Below, one piece after another: positions 43,708 to 54,892 of a stretch of 64,000 nt of DNA. Both the position numbers and the translations under genes were made by a program. The stretch covers positions 9,556,501 through 9,620,500 of the forward strand of contig WOAB01000568.1 in the NCBI GenBank assembly GCA_027886185.1. The letters are read 5' to 3'. The notes under the pieces are model-generated. The model made no database searches. It was not told the DNA's origin and saw nothing but the letters and a program-made list of their open reading frames with translations. Position 1 is the first letter of the stretch, and each line of letters opens with the position of its first letter. The DNA is from Rheum nobile. Its lineage: Eukaryota; Streptophyta; Magnoliopsida; Caryophyllales; Polygonaceae.

Positions 43708-44163
43708 ATGATATCAAACGGAATTGAGGAAGAAGAGAAATGGTTGGCCGAAGGAATCGCCGGAATTCAGCATGATGCCTTTTACTTGCACCGTGCTCTG
43801 GTAATTTCTTTCATTTCAACCAATTCATCCAATTCAATTGCTCAATTTTCCGATTTCAATGTCCAATTCGAGTTTCTCTTTCTCTCCTTTTCAATTAAGG
43901 ATTCGAACAATCTTAGAGAGGTTTTGAAGTACTCTACCCAATCGCTCTCGAACTCCGGACTTCGAAACTCACTCCTCATAAATACTACAATCTCTGTGAG
44001 GAATTCTACCCTCACAATTGAGTCAAATTTGATTTGGATGACTTTGTTTCTGTTTAGTCGTTGTTTGGGACTTTTTCTGCCTCTTTTTCCCCTCACAGAT
44101 ATGCGAGCATTTGATGAGCACAAAAGGCTTGAAATGTTCTTCAATGACGAAGGCAGACACGGT
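43708..44163 (+). pseudogene. Captured VPS35 gene 5' exons (in Helitron)
   Basis: Exon 1 (43708-43800) encodes MISNGIEEEEKWLAEGIAGI, QHDAFYLHRAL and a GTAATT donor. Exon 2 (43900-43995) starts DSNNLREVLKYSTQSLS. A one-base deletion near 43950 then shifts the frame, the family sequence (ELRTSKL-PHKYYNLY) continuing in the next frame. Exon 3 (from 44099) reads MRAFDEHKRLEMFFNDEGRH before leaving the family near 44163. VPS35 is the core retromer subunit for endosome-to-Golgi sorting. Only about the first 75 of roughly 790 residues are here, so it is a non-functional fragment. A long fortuitous ORF (43396-44202) reads through the introns. Confidence 0.85.
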
Positions 44164-44790
44164 GAATTGAATGCATTCTTCCTCTCTCTCACTGCAAATT
44201 AGTTTTTTCTTCCTCTTTCTCTCTCACGACAAACCAGTTTTCTCTTCAATTGTTCAAACATCTTATTTATGTTCTCAATTTTTAGATTCATCAATTTTAG
44301 GTCTTGATTAAAATTTAGAGGTTACTTTTCAAGCATGGAAGAATTCAAATAACAATCTCGCTAAGAGGAAACGACGTTTGGAGACAGCCATGTTCGTTGA
44401 AGAAGTGTTCACCGACAAGGGAGAGAGCGAGCATGCGGTGGTCGACAGAGGCACAGTTCTGCAATAGCCCTAATCTTCGGACTCGTGCGTTGAGCGAGTT
44501 GCTCCTCGAACCCGTGGCTTTGGTTCGAGTTGTAACCATCCTTAAAAACAACTTTATCTTGGTAAATCATTTCTCTATTCACCCCTCTTTGTCCCTCTCT
44601 CCCTGATTTTGATTCGGTTGCAAAATTCTACAGAAGCCCTAATTTTCTTATTCAATTTTTTTTCCTGATTAGGGTTTGTTTTTGTTTGCTTTGTTGTAGT
44701 TATCTATTCTTGAGAATTTTGATTTCCCAGGTTCAAAAAGATGCATCGTGCCTCGCGTTACTGAGCGAGAACTTGAAGATGGGTTTTTTA
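44164..44790 (+). other. Helitron interior, unrecognised captured sequence
   Basis: Relatively GC-rich stretches (44375-44540 and 44729-44780) look exon-like: VQKDASCLALLSENLKM follows a cag acceptor at 44730 and would continue past the Harbinger insertion to a GTATCA site near 48776. I do not recognise the source gene. Confidence 0.35.
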
Positions 44791-45670
44791 GGGCTTGTTT
44801 GGTATTGATATCCTGATATCAGGTATGGGTATCAAAATGGCCTATACCCATATCCGGTGTTTGGTATATCAGTATATGGATATCAATTTGATATCCTGAT
44901 ATCTGAATTTTCAACAAGCCTGATATACCCATTTTTCAAGGGTTATCAGTGATATCTCTCTCATTCTAAAATCAAATCATCGTCTCTTCTCCTCCTCCTC
45001 TCTTCTCCTCCCCCACAATGACATAGCTATTCTTCCAAGTTCTTCATCAAAGTCGATCAAATCTTCAAACAACTTGGCCGGATCTTTATCAAGTGGTGTC
45101 TCTCTTCACTTCAATCTCAACATTGCCTTTTTCTTCAAGGTAAAAATTTCTCAATTTAAGATCTAGGGTTTAGTTTTGCTTTAAGCAAAAATTTATATGG
45201 ACTGCTTGATTATCTTGATTTTATATGGAAATTACTTTCAGATCTAGGGTTTTGTATGAAAATTAGGTAGATACTACTTCGTTTGACATCCTATATGTTA
45301 TTCGAGTGCTCCCTACTATTTTGTTTAGATACATGAATTATACATGGATTTCGATGGCTTTATTCGATTGCTCCCTACTATTTTGTTTAGATACATGAAT
45401 TATACATGGGTTTCGATGGCTGAAGACAAACTTCAGCACTATACTTTTTTTGGTGGAACTTCAGCACTATATTTGTTACATGTATTCGTTAGATACATGA
45501 ATTACATAGATTTGTTTTTTTTTTCTTTTGGATTTGAATACTATTCTTATTTCTTAAAATATTGTTCTTGCTAGCTATATTGTTCTTGCTTCTCCTTTTC
45601 TTTTGGATATTCATATTGTTTTGTAGTATTTTTTATGGGTGTTAAGTAGATTAATTTTTTATTTTATAGA

Positions 45671-47056
45671 ATGGATTCATATGAACTTGATTCAATAAGG
45701 AGAAAGAAGGAAAGACAAGAGCTTGTACAAGTAACAATTATACTTGTTACGAAACTCATCGTCATTGCTACAACAATGATTCGCGAACGAGTTTATCAAA
45801 TCAAAGAAGTTCCAATGCAAGCTAGGGATAGAATACGTCATAGGTTGTCCAATCTAAATAGGTTGATTAGAGAAAGTGATGTTATATGTAAGAACGAACT
45901 TCGTGTCAATAGACACACTTTTGGAGTGCTTTGTGAGATGGTCAAAAGTATTGGGGAATTACGTAGAACAAAAAATATGAAGGTGGAAGAAATGGTTGCA
46001 ATGTTTTTATTTACATTAGCACACCACAAAAAAATAGGTCTATAGCGAATTATTTTTTAAGAAGTGGAGAGAGTGTTAGTCGACAATTCAATCTATGTAT
46101 TCGTGCGGTTTTAAAGTTGCATCATCACTTGCTCAAAAAAACTACACCTATACCCGAAGATTGTGAAGATAGTAGATGGAAATATTTCAAGGTACTACAA
46201 TCTTTTATTTTAATTATTAATAATTAAACAATTTGAATTGTTTTGACAATAATTACTTTCTCTTCCTTGATTTATAGGGATGCCTAGGAGCTTTAGATGG
46301 AACTTTCATTAGTGTGCATGTGTCAAATGCCGATAGATCAAAATACCGAACTAGAAAAGGTGCACTTGCTATGAATGTCTTAGGTGTTTGTAATCCTAAT
46401 ATGGAGTTCATATATATATTGCCTGGTTGGGAAGGGTCTACACATGATGGTCGTGTTCTTCGTGATGCAATTTCTAGACCAAATGGTTTGAAGGTCCCAA
46501 AAGGTAATCATAAACAATTATTTAGTTTAGCTAGATGACTTCAACATCTTTCTATACATTAACACAATTTTTACTATGTGAAGGGTGTTATTACCTGGTA
46601 GATGCTGGATACACGAATTGTGAGGGGTTCTTAGCTCCGTATAGAGGTCATAATTATCACTTAAAGGAATGGGGGGATACAGTGTCAGCCAATCCTGAGG
46701 AGTATTTCAACATGAAACACGCCAAAGCTAGGAATGTCATAGAAAGATGTTTTGGTCTATTGAAAGGGAGATGGGCTATTCTTCGAAGTCCGTCATTCTT
46801 TCCAATTCGAACTCAAGGCCGGATAGTTAGTGTGTGTGCATTATTGCACAACCTCATCCGTAAATACATGCCAACTGATGTTGGGTTGGACCTTAATATC
46901 GAGGAAGAGGAAGAGGGTGAGCTTGAGGATGAAGAATGGGAGGAAAATGAACCAACTGAGTACATCACACAAGTTTCTACATCAGATGCTTGGGATGACT
47001 TCAGAAAGCTCATGGTTCATACATTATATAACAATTGGAGATCTAGCTCTAGTTGA
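45671..47056 (+). pseudogene. PIF/Harbinger DDE transposase, three exons, one frameshift
   Basis: Exons 45671-46191, 46278-46503 and 46584-47056, GT/AG. Exon 1 encodes MDSYELDSIRRKKERQ, SDVICKNELRVNRHTFGVLC and MKVEEMVAMFLFTLAHHKK. A run of seven A near 46028 then drops the frame by one base, after which the family sequence SIANYFLRSGESVSRQFN continues. Exon 2 has GCLGALDGTFISVHVS (first Asp) and GWEGSTHDGRVLRDAI. Exon 3 has YYLVDAGYTNCEGFLAPYRG (second Asp) and HAKARNVIERCFGLLKGRWA (Glu), then a Glu-rich tail. About 406 residues would be normal; apart from the single-base lesion the DDE triad is complete. The product would excise and insert elements at TTA/TAA sites. Confidence 0.9.
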
Positions 47057-47275
47057 TTAGCCTTTACAAGTCTACTTTTTTTTTCTTGTGATTTGAATGT
47101 CTTGTACTAGTTTACAAGTGTTAGTAAAACTAGTTAAGCATGTATAACTTTATGTTTGTTTTAGTGTTTGTAAAACTATTTGGTTTCATTATGATTGAAC
47201 TATGTTTGTGTGAAGTTTGGGTGATTGGATTATATTTTCGTGTGTGTTGTATATGAAACTTTTGATATTTTTAGG

Positions 47276-48275
47276 ATGAATGATTCAAGTCAAGCTACTG
47301 GACGTGGGAAGAACAAGAGGAAGTGGAGTCATTCAGAGGAGGAGATGATGTTGGATTTCATAATGGAGCTAAAACTTGACCCTCGTTGGAAATGTGAGGG
47401 TGGTTTTAAAATGGATTTCATCAATGTGTGGCGGAAAAGATGATAAATAAGTCTCCATCATGTGGGTTGAAGGCTTCACAAATTGAATCAAAGATCAAAT
47501 TCTTGAAGGAAAAGTATACTGTTATCCATGATATGCTCAAGTTATCGGGATTCCAATGGGATGATGATGCTAAGATGGTTCAATGTGAGAGACAAGCTTT
47601 TGATGACTTTTGTGCGGTAATTTCTTAATCTTATTGACTGCATAATTTTAGGTGTTTATATACTTGATTGGAAAAATAATCAATTGCATTTTCACTATGT
47701 AACTCATGTTATATGTTATTTTTCAGCGGCATCCTAGGGCGAAGGGTTTATGGAAGAGTAAATTTCCACTATTTGAGAAATTAGAGCTTATTTTTTGTCC
47801 AGATCGAGCGGATGGGAGTAGGGTTGAAGATATGGATGATAGCATCAACAACATAGACAAGGAGTTTATTGATCTAGATAATGATGTAGAGGATTCAGAT
47901 GTGACTGAATTTCCAACACTACCCGCTCGGAAGAAGCTAAAGAAAGGTAAAAGCCCTCTTGGATTTACTAAAAAGAATGAGGCCAATGATAAGTTTGTGA
48001 TTGCCATAGATGAAATCAAAGATCATATGGGCACAATAGCAAATACTTTGAAAGAGGCCCAAAAGCGTGAACAAGATATTGTGGAGCAAAAGAAAAACTT
48101 GTTATCCGAGATTGCTATGATAGAGGGAGTTTCTCAAATTGATGTTACTAGCTTTCTTTCAAGGAACCCAAGTGAGCTTGATGCATTCTATAGTTGTCCA
48201 AATGATGAGTGGAAGAAGTTGTATGTGGAGAGGCTCATTGTCAGATTTCGTGGTGGGCATGTGGGTGCAATTTGA
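47276..48275 (+). pseudogene. PIF/Harbinger Myb/SANT-like partner protein, two exons, one frameshift
   Basis: ATG 47276 opens MNDSSQATGRGKNKRKWSHS, EEEMMLDFIMELKL, a trihelix/Myb-SANT-like domain. A two-base TG excess at about 47428-47431 shifts the frame. The domain continues VAEKMINKSPSCGLKASQIE, FLKEKYTVIHDMLKLSGFQW, then a GCG|GTAATT donor at 47616 and an acceptor at 47726. Exon 2 has HPRAKGLWKSKFPLFEKLEL, an acidic stretch, a coiled-coil-like EAQKREQDIVEQKKNLLSEI and an end matching the family tail. About 295 residues. In characterised PIF/Harbinger systems the Myb-like protein binds DNA and brings the transposase to the ends. Confidence 0.87.
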
Positions 48276-48762
48276 GTAAGAGAAAAAAGCAGGGAAGATA
48301 ATATTTTTGGTTTGTGATTGCAAGGTCATTTTGATGGTGTAATTTTTTGTGAGCTTTTACATAACTAATCTATCAAACATTCATTCGCTAATTTTTTAGG
48401 AGGTTTTTTGCACATTATGATGATGTTGATAGATTGAAATGTAATGCTTCAATGACACTTGCAAAAACACTTTTTAAGATATATATTATGTTAGAGAATT
48501 GTGCTTTTTAACTAATGATTTTATTTAAATTATATTTTTACTATCTTCAAATTAGAAATTAACTTATTTTATAAAAATCAGGTTTTGATATCTCATATCT
48601 GAAAAAACTCTACCAAACACAGATATCAGATACCAAACTGATATCTCCTACATACCAAACACAGATATCAGATATCAATTTCATACCCATACCTGATATC
48701 TGATACCCATACCCATACCTGATATCTGATATACTAGTATATGGATACCAAATGGGCCCTTA

Positions 48763-49683
48763 TTGTGTTCTTCGTAGGTATCATCTTGCGGTTAGGGTGG
48801 TCAATTGCCTACCCAGAAGGTGATTGACTTCTATATTCAAGAAACATAATTTCCTAAACAAATCATAAGTATATTCTTAACTTTAAACTTTGTTTTCTTT
48901 AATCACATTACGAAGACAATAAATTATAGAGGATTCTACACCATGATGGATTTGTGCTCATGGTTGTTTCTTTGGAGCAGTTGAAGGTAAAATCTTCATC
49001 TGAAATGTTAGCTTGATGTACTTGATTCATAAATATTTACATCAATCCTCTTATCTATCATGGTGTAGAACCTCTTTTCTTTGTCTACCTAATTCTATTT
49101 ACAACCATACATATTGACATCTCAAATGTACTCATAACCTCTCTTTTTTGTCTACCTATGCTTTCTTATACAATACATGGTTCTTCTATCAAAATGTAAT
49201 TTCCATTTATGCATAACATGACAGAATATGCTTCCTATTTAGGTATGAGATATTAAAGAATCGAAATTGGAAATAGGTTCTTCTGCTGGTAACTGTTTTT
49301 TTAGAAAGTGCAACAAATCTTCTTCTTTTTTCTGTAATCCATCTTTCTGTTGATCGAGGTGGTTCTAATTCTTGGATTTCTTTATTTCTTTGTGTAACAC
49401 AGCCCGTCAAAGAAGCTGCATATTTACCATTGCATCATGTGACATTGATTCTCCTTGCCAACAAGTGTATTGGGACTTGGGAGGTTAAGGTGAGCTTTCT
49501 TTGTTACTCAATCGATCGATATCTATTCGACCAAAAAAACAATCGATTGATATATTCAATGAAGAATATTGAAGTAGACTAAAAAATTAGAGAGTATACA
49601 AAAGAGTTGTTTTAGTTTTATGGGAAAAAATGTTTATTTCAGTTATTAATTTCTTCGTTTGGTTTGTCATATACAACTTATTT
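48763..49683 (+). other. Helitron interior, unrecognised captured sequence
   Basis: Short exon-like pieces occur, for example HDGFVLMVVSLEQLK before a GTAAAA near 49007 and PVKEAAYLPLHHVTLILLAN after an acacag near 49402. Source genes are not recognised. The rest is intron-like AT-rich DNA. Confidence 0.3.
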
Positions 49684-49790
49684 TGTTGAGTGCTTCTGCA
49701 AATAAACTTGGCATATTGATGGAGAAAGCTCAAGAATACGCGAATTTGATCATGGAAGAATTCAACCCTGACAATCTTAACTACATTGAG
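49684..49790 (+). pseudogene. Captured RBOH (NADPH oxidase) exon (in Helitron)
   Basis: Encodes LLSASANKLGILMEKAQEYA, then NLIMEEFNPDNLNYIE and a GTAAGA donor. This matches the segment between the EF-hands of plant respiratory burst oxidase homologues (S-A-S-A-N-K-L ... L-I-M-E-E-L-D-P-x-x-L-G-Y-I-E). Only one exon is kept, with no oxidase core, so it is a capture remnant. Confidence 0.75.
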
Positions 49791-50227
49791 GTAAGAAGGT
49801 TATTTTGCTTCGCATAAATAACTAATAATATTGACAACATCCTTTGTATTGTTCTGATAGAAAACCAGGATTTCATGACTCTAGATTGAGTGACAGTGAC
49901 CTCAAATTTTATGCACTTGTCAGGATTCACATTTCTTGTGCTAATACGAGTCACTTTTTACCAGTCTACTTCTATATTATTATTATTTTCACTAGCCTTA
50001 TTTAAGTTTGAATTATAATCATTTATTTCTTATGGTTTACAATATTATCATTTCCCCTAATCTTATTTTTGGTTGCATTTTATCTTTTCCTCTAATCTTA
50101 TTATTGGTTTGTAAAATACAAAGCTAAGATATGTTTGTTGCTCCAGGTTCTAGGAAATGCAAAGGGTGCAGTTGCTGGCATAGAAATTCCTAAGTAATTT
50201 GAAATTGATTGTTTGAATCTAATAGAG

Positions 50228-50877
50228 ATGGGTGGGGAAGCTAAAGTTATTATTCCGGAGTCGGTTTTGAAGAAGCAAAAGAGGGAGGAGTAATGGGCTT
50301 TGGGAAAGAAGCATGAGCTTGATGAACAAAAGAAGAAGAATTCTGAAAACAAGAAGCTCATTTGCGTCAAGGCTAAGCAATATGCTCAGGAGTATGAGCA
50401 CCAGGTAAATCGATTAAATTTCGGTAATTTGTGTTTCTAAATTAGCATTATTACGAAGTCTAGCACCTTCCCCTGTATGAGAAAGAGCTTATTCGCTTGA
50501 AACGTGAAGCTAAACTTAAAGGCGGGGTTTATGTTGAGCCAGAAGCTAAGCTTCTTTTCATCGCCCGGATTAGGGGGTTGTTGCTTGCTTGAGTTGCTCT
50601 GATTGCTTATAGTGTGATTTTTACTTACGACTCATATTTCCTTTTTTGCTAGTATTAACTGACGAACCGTATGCACCCCAACACAGGGAAGATCTTGCAG
50701 CTTTTGAGGTTGAGACAAGTATAATGTAATGAAGATTATTTTGTTTTGTGCTTGCCTCTGATGTATTGGTTGGGGTTAATCTTCTGCTTGTATGAACAGT
50801 CTGTAATTGCGTCTTCCTCAAAGTGAACAAGGCAACTTTGAACATGTTGCACAATCCTAATTTGAGGATTAGTTTTT
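50228..50877 (+). pseudogene. Captured ribosomal protein L7 (uL30) gene fragment (in Helitron)
   Basis: ATG 50228 opens MGGEAKVIIPESVLKKQKRE, followed by E and an in-frame TAA. The frame continues WALGKKHELDEQKKKNSENK and KAKQYAQEYEHQ to a GTAAAT donor at 50404. Further pieces are YEKELIRLKREAKLKGGVYV with EPEAKLLFIARIRG (50476-50577), NRMHPNTGKILQLLRLRQ (50660-50717) and VFLKVNKATLNMLHNPNLR (50810-50870). Introns are still present, so the copy came from genomic DNA, not from mRNA. The stop codon and missing exons make it non-functional. Confidence 0.87.
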
Positions 50878-51427
50878 AAATTCCATATATCATAGTATGA
50901 CTCTTACTCAATTACATAGAATAAAATAGTTTTGAGGCGTGGAGCGTGAACCAAAATTTTGGATACGTACTAATGTATTTGTCATATAAGTTTGTGAATC
51001 ATATTTCTAAATTTTCATTCACTACAAATAGTTTTAATATACTTGATTTCACTCCATTTTGTGGTCTCTCTAGATGGACATTGCTTCACCTGCCTATATG
51101 AGGAGTACGATGTTTCTTAGTGGACTGTCTTGTGCAAAAAGTGTGTTTTTAACTAGTAGTTCTTTGCAGTTAACCGTATGAAATATGTTGTATCTTTGTC
51201 TCTTGAAGACATTCCTGATAAAAATAATTGCTTGAGAATGTGTTTTTAACATGAACCATACAACTTTCTGCCTCTTGTAGCATATTATTCAGGGTGCTTC
51301 TTATGACTTGTGTTTAATTTGCCCAACTCAATATGTTAGGAATGGATTTTTTGCCCATGTTTCCTTTTCAATTCTCTATGTTTCTTTGCATTACCATTGA
51401 CATGAAGGTTCACTAAAAATAAGATGT

Positions 51428-51855
51428 TAACATAGTAAACTTTTTTTCATAGTAAGATATACGTGGCATATGTATTCTTACAATAAGAATGCACATATAT
51501 CTTATATTTTTACAATAAGATATACAAGGTGTAGCTTTTCTTACAACATGAATGCACATAGTGAACTTTTTTTTTACAGTAAGATATACGAGCGTATGTA
51601 ATCTTACAATAGGAACACACATATATCTTAAGTTTTTACAGTAAGATATACGAGGTGTAGTTTTTCTTACAACATGAATGCACATAGTAAACTTTTTTTT
51701 TACAGTAAGATATACGGGGCGTATGTATTTTTACAGCAAAAATGCACATATATCTTAAATTTTTACAGTAAGATATACGGGATGTAGTTGTTTTTACAAC
51801 ATAAATGCACGTAGTAAACTTTTTTTGCAGTAAGATATACGGGGCGTATCTATTT
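51428..51855 (+). repeat. Tandem array, ~127-bp period (two ~64-bp halves)
   Basis: Four units, each with agtaaactttttttnacagt, aagatatacg, acacatatatcttaa and cttacaacatgaatgcac. The motif cagtaagatatacg occurs twice per unit. Located in the 3' half of the large Helitron. Confidence 0.88.
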
Positions 51856-52243
51856 TCATCCAAGTGTCGCTTGATTCCCACTTCCCAATCCAAAATCTCC
51901 CCTATAACATCTTTAAGACACACATAAATAATCAAGACGAGAACTATGAGTAGAGAATCCAAACATAAATGAGATATTTTCCACGCATGCTTTATTACGT
52001 TATACGATGATATAAGATTGTTGTCATATTATTATAATTAACTCATTATACATGTTTCTCTTACATGTTTTTATTTTATGTCATTATGCTGATAATAAGA
52101 TATCAATACGTATTATATGATTTAATGATATTTTCTTAAACCATGATAAATATAAAATACATACACAAACTTTATTATTGTTAAATTCAAAAATAAATCA
52201 AATTATTCAGCCTTAACTCATGCTTTAGCACGGGACACGTACA

Positions 52244-52247
52244 CTAG
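52244..52247 (+). other. Internal (bypassed) Helitron 3' terminus
   Basis: ccttaactcatgctttagca followed by cgggacacgtacaCTAG closely parallels the true end at 53594-53633 (gtcttagcctgtgccttagg, then cgcgggcacacacaCTAG). The stem is weaker (one mismatch). The next base is G rather than T. Confidence 0.65.
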
Positions 52248-52252
52248 GGTAT

Positions 52253-53460
52253 GCATTCATTCAGGGTATATTTACATCATGTTTTAGGAGCGTAGAAATT
52301 CACTCAATCATATCGTAATTTTTGTTAAAACACTATTTTTTTGCAACTTTACAAGATGTTTTACGGGTGGAGAAATTCATATAGTCGCATCATAATTTGT
52401 ATTAATATACTAATTTATTTCTAGCAATATTTACAACATGTTTTACGGGCGTAGAAATTCATTCGGTCATACCGTAATTTGTGTTAAAATATTTTTTTTC
52501 TAGCAACTTTACATGAAGTTTTACGGGTGGAGAAATTCATACAGTCGTATTATAATTCATGTTAAAATACTTATTTATTTTCAGCAGAATTTACAACATG
52601 TTTTACGGGCGTAGAAATTCATTTAGTCATACCATAATTTGTGTTAAAATACTTCCAACAACTTTACAAGATGTTTTAAGGGTGGAGAAATTCATACAGT
52701 CGTATCATCTTTCGTGTTAAAATACTAATTTGTTTTTAGCGATATTTACAACATGTTTTGCGGCATAGAAATTCTTTCAATCATATCGTAATTTATGTTA
52801 AAACACTATTTTTCAACACATTTACAAGATGTTTTAACGGCGGAGAAATTCATACATACGCATCCTAATTCGTGTTAAAATACTAATCTATTTATAGCAA
52901 TATTTACAACACGTTTTACAGGTGTACAAATTCATTCATTCATACCGTATTTTTTTATTAAAACACTATTTTTCAGCAACTTTACAAGATGTTTTACCGA
53001 TGAAGAAATTCATACAGTCGTATCATAATTCGTGTTAAAATACTAATTTATTTCTACCAATATTTACAACATGTTTTATAGGCGTAGAAATTCATTCAAA
53101 CATATACCGTAATTTGTGTTAACTGTTAAATACTAATTTTCAACAACTTTACAAAATGTTTTACAGATGAAAAAATGCATACATTCTCATCAAAATTCGT
53201 TTTCAAATACTAAATTATTTTTCGCAATATTTACAACACATATTACGGGTAGAAATTCATTCAGTCATACCCTAATTTGTGTTAAAATACTATTTTTCAG
53301 CAACTTTAAAAGATACAGGTGGAGAAATTCATACATCCTTATCATAATTCGTGTTAAAATACTAATTTATAACAATTTTTTACAGTATGTTTTACGGTGC
53401 AAAAATTTACATACAAGTTAAAATACTTATTTTTCGTTATGTTTTACACTATGTTTTGAT
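52253..53460 (+). repeat. Dimeric tandem array, ~160-bp higher-order unit
   Basis: About seven to eight units, each made of two related ~80-bp monomers: type A with ttacaacatgttttacgggc then gtagaaattcattcagtcat, and type B with ttacaagatgttttacgggt then ggagaaattcatacagtcg. They alternate strictly A-B-A-B from 52253 to about 53350 with decay at the right end. It lies exactly between the two Helitron 3' termini. Confidence 0.92.
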
Positions 53461-53601
53461 AGATGTAAACACTTATATCGGCATGTCATAATTTGTATAA
53501 AACTGAACTTTTTAATATTTACAATATATTTTAAAAGTATATATATGCATATAAATTTATATATAACTTTATTATTATTATAGAATAAAATTTAAGTCTT
53601 A

Positions 53602-53633
53602 GCCTGTGCCTTAGGCGCGGGCACACACACTAG
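53602..53633 (+). other. Helitron 3' hairpin and CTAG terminus
   Basis: Stem gcctgtgcc / ggcgcgggc (nine pairs counting G-T), loop tta, spacer acacaca, then CTAG and host T. Typical of the Helitron termination signal. Confidence 0.85.
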
Positions 53634-54712
53634 TTAAGTATGATAATAATGTTTTTGGTAAGTGTAGAATTATCATGTACAATGGAAAATATTTTGGGGT
53701 AGTAATTTAGGAAATTTGTATAAATAAAAAATAAAATAAATTGTAAATAGAATAATAATGAATATGTAAATATACATAATTATTTGATGACGTGGCATAC
53801 TTAGATGAACGACACGTAGGAGAGATAATTGCGGCTTTAGTAGTAGTATATAGATTATAGGAATGAAGAGCTAGGATTAGGAGCGATAAACTTGTAAATA
53901 TAATCAATTTTTTAATTCTTTTTTTTGAAAAATATTTTTTTATAAAAAAAATTGAATTTCCCCCCCCAAAAAATATGTTTTTTCCAAAAACAATTCCTAC
54001 AAAATATTTTTTTCCCAAAAAATATTTATTTCCTGAAAATTAAGTTTTTCCCGAATTTTTCCCCCATAATTATTTTTATATATTTTTCATGAATATTTTC
54101 TTAAAAAAATTAGTACCGTGCACTTTATCATTTTAATTATGCAGTCATTCACTTTAATATATTTATATATGTACTTAATTTTAGATTACTAAATATGCAC
54201 TTTAATATACTAATAGATGCACTTTTGATGCTTATTTATGCAATTGATATATAATACAATTAAATACAAAAAGTTGAAAAAATATTTTTGAAAAAAAATT
54301 AATTTTCGAAAGCAAATATTTTGAAAAAAAATCAAAAAAAAAATAATTTTAGCAAAAAAAGTTTTTTTTTTTGAACAAATATTAATTTCGAAAAAAATAT
54401 TTTTTTTATTAAAAAATATTATAAAAACTATGATATTTACAATTTTGTCACTTCAATTTTATTCATCCATCTCTTAGATCTTATAGCCTTACTTATTCAT
54501 CACTTTACACCCTAAAATCATTATGCACTTGAGCCCTACTCATATTTTGGAATATTGTTTTTCTAAAATATCCATACGAACAATGGTAATGATATAATTG
54601 TATATGTATTGGATGCCTCATTATTCCTATAATGATAACTAATGATTTCAACCTTTTTTATTTATTTTTTAAATAGAGAAGTCCTTTAACAAGAATTCGA
54701 AAGTCATTTTGG
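53634..54712. other. AT-rich intergenic DNA, no gene
   Basis: The first ~55 bp pair with 43188-43240 as the second half of the duplicated insertion site. The remainder is low-complexity A/T with homopolymer runs and many aaaaatattttt words. No coding signal. Confidence 0.6.
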
Positions 54713-54873
54713 CCCTTGTTTGTCACATTATTGATAAAGATTTTTTTGTAAAAAAGTATTTTTTTTACTACTTTCACATTTTCCCATAACACCCAAATTT
54801 CAAAAACTATATCTTTTAAAAAATTACTTTTTAACCAAAAAAGTCTTTATAAATACACTTATCAAACAAACTC
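54713..54873. repeat. Tourist-like MITE copy 2
   Basis: Starts cttgtttgtcac and ends cttatcaaacaaactc before tta. The interior cccataacacccaaatttca is shared with copies at 29600 and 57312. The left duplication is not clear. Confidence 0.5.
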
Positions 54874-54892
54874 TTAGAACATCCTTGCATAT

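Larger units (their letters stand above)
44791..48759 (+). mobile_element. PIF/Harbinger transposon with transposase and Myb-like genes
   Basis: The TIRs start GGGCTTGTTTGGTAT on the left and, inverted, GGGCCCATTTGGTAT on the right, flanked by TTA duplications (44788-44790 and 48760-48762). Subterminal DNA at both ends is full of gatatc / tacccata words (44805-44950 and 48580-48745), probable transposase-binding repeats. It encodes the two proteins such elements need, a DDE transposase and a Myb/SANT-like protein, both on the plus strand. Each carries one small frameshift. It is nested in the large Helitron. Confidence 0.94.
43346..53633 (+). mobile_element. Large non-autonomous Helitron with captured gene fragments
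   Basis: The 5' end is TCTATAATATAATTAAAAC after A. The 3' end is ...cacacaCTAG followed by T. A 9-bp stem (gcctgtgcc, loop tta, ggcgcgggc, with G-T pairs) ends 7 nt before CTAG. There is no target duplication and insertion is between A and T, as Helitrons do. The neighbouring unoccupied duplicate supports both borders. It carries VPS35, RBOH and RPL7 fragments, all on the plus strand, a nested PIF/Harbinger transposon and two tandem arrays. No Rep/helicase is encoded, so movement would need an autonomous relative. Length without the Harbinger element and its TSD copy is about 6.3 kb. Confidence 0.9.

Noticed and set aside
43396..44202. 268-codon ORF as a new host gene
   Set aside because: It reads through two VPS35 introns with consensus splice sites and an intron-like composition; the real coding content is the VPS35 exon fragments.
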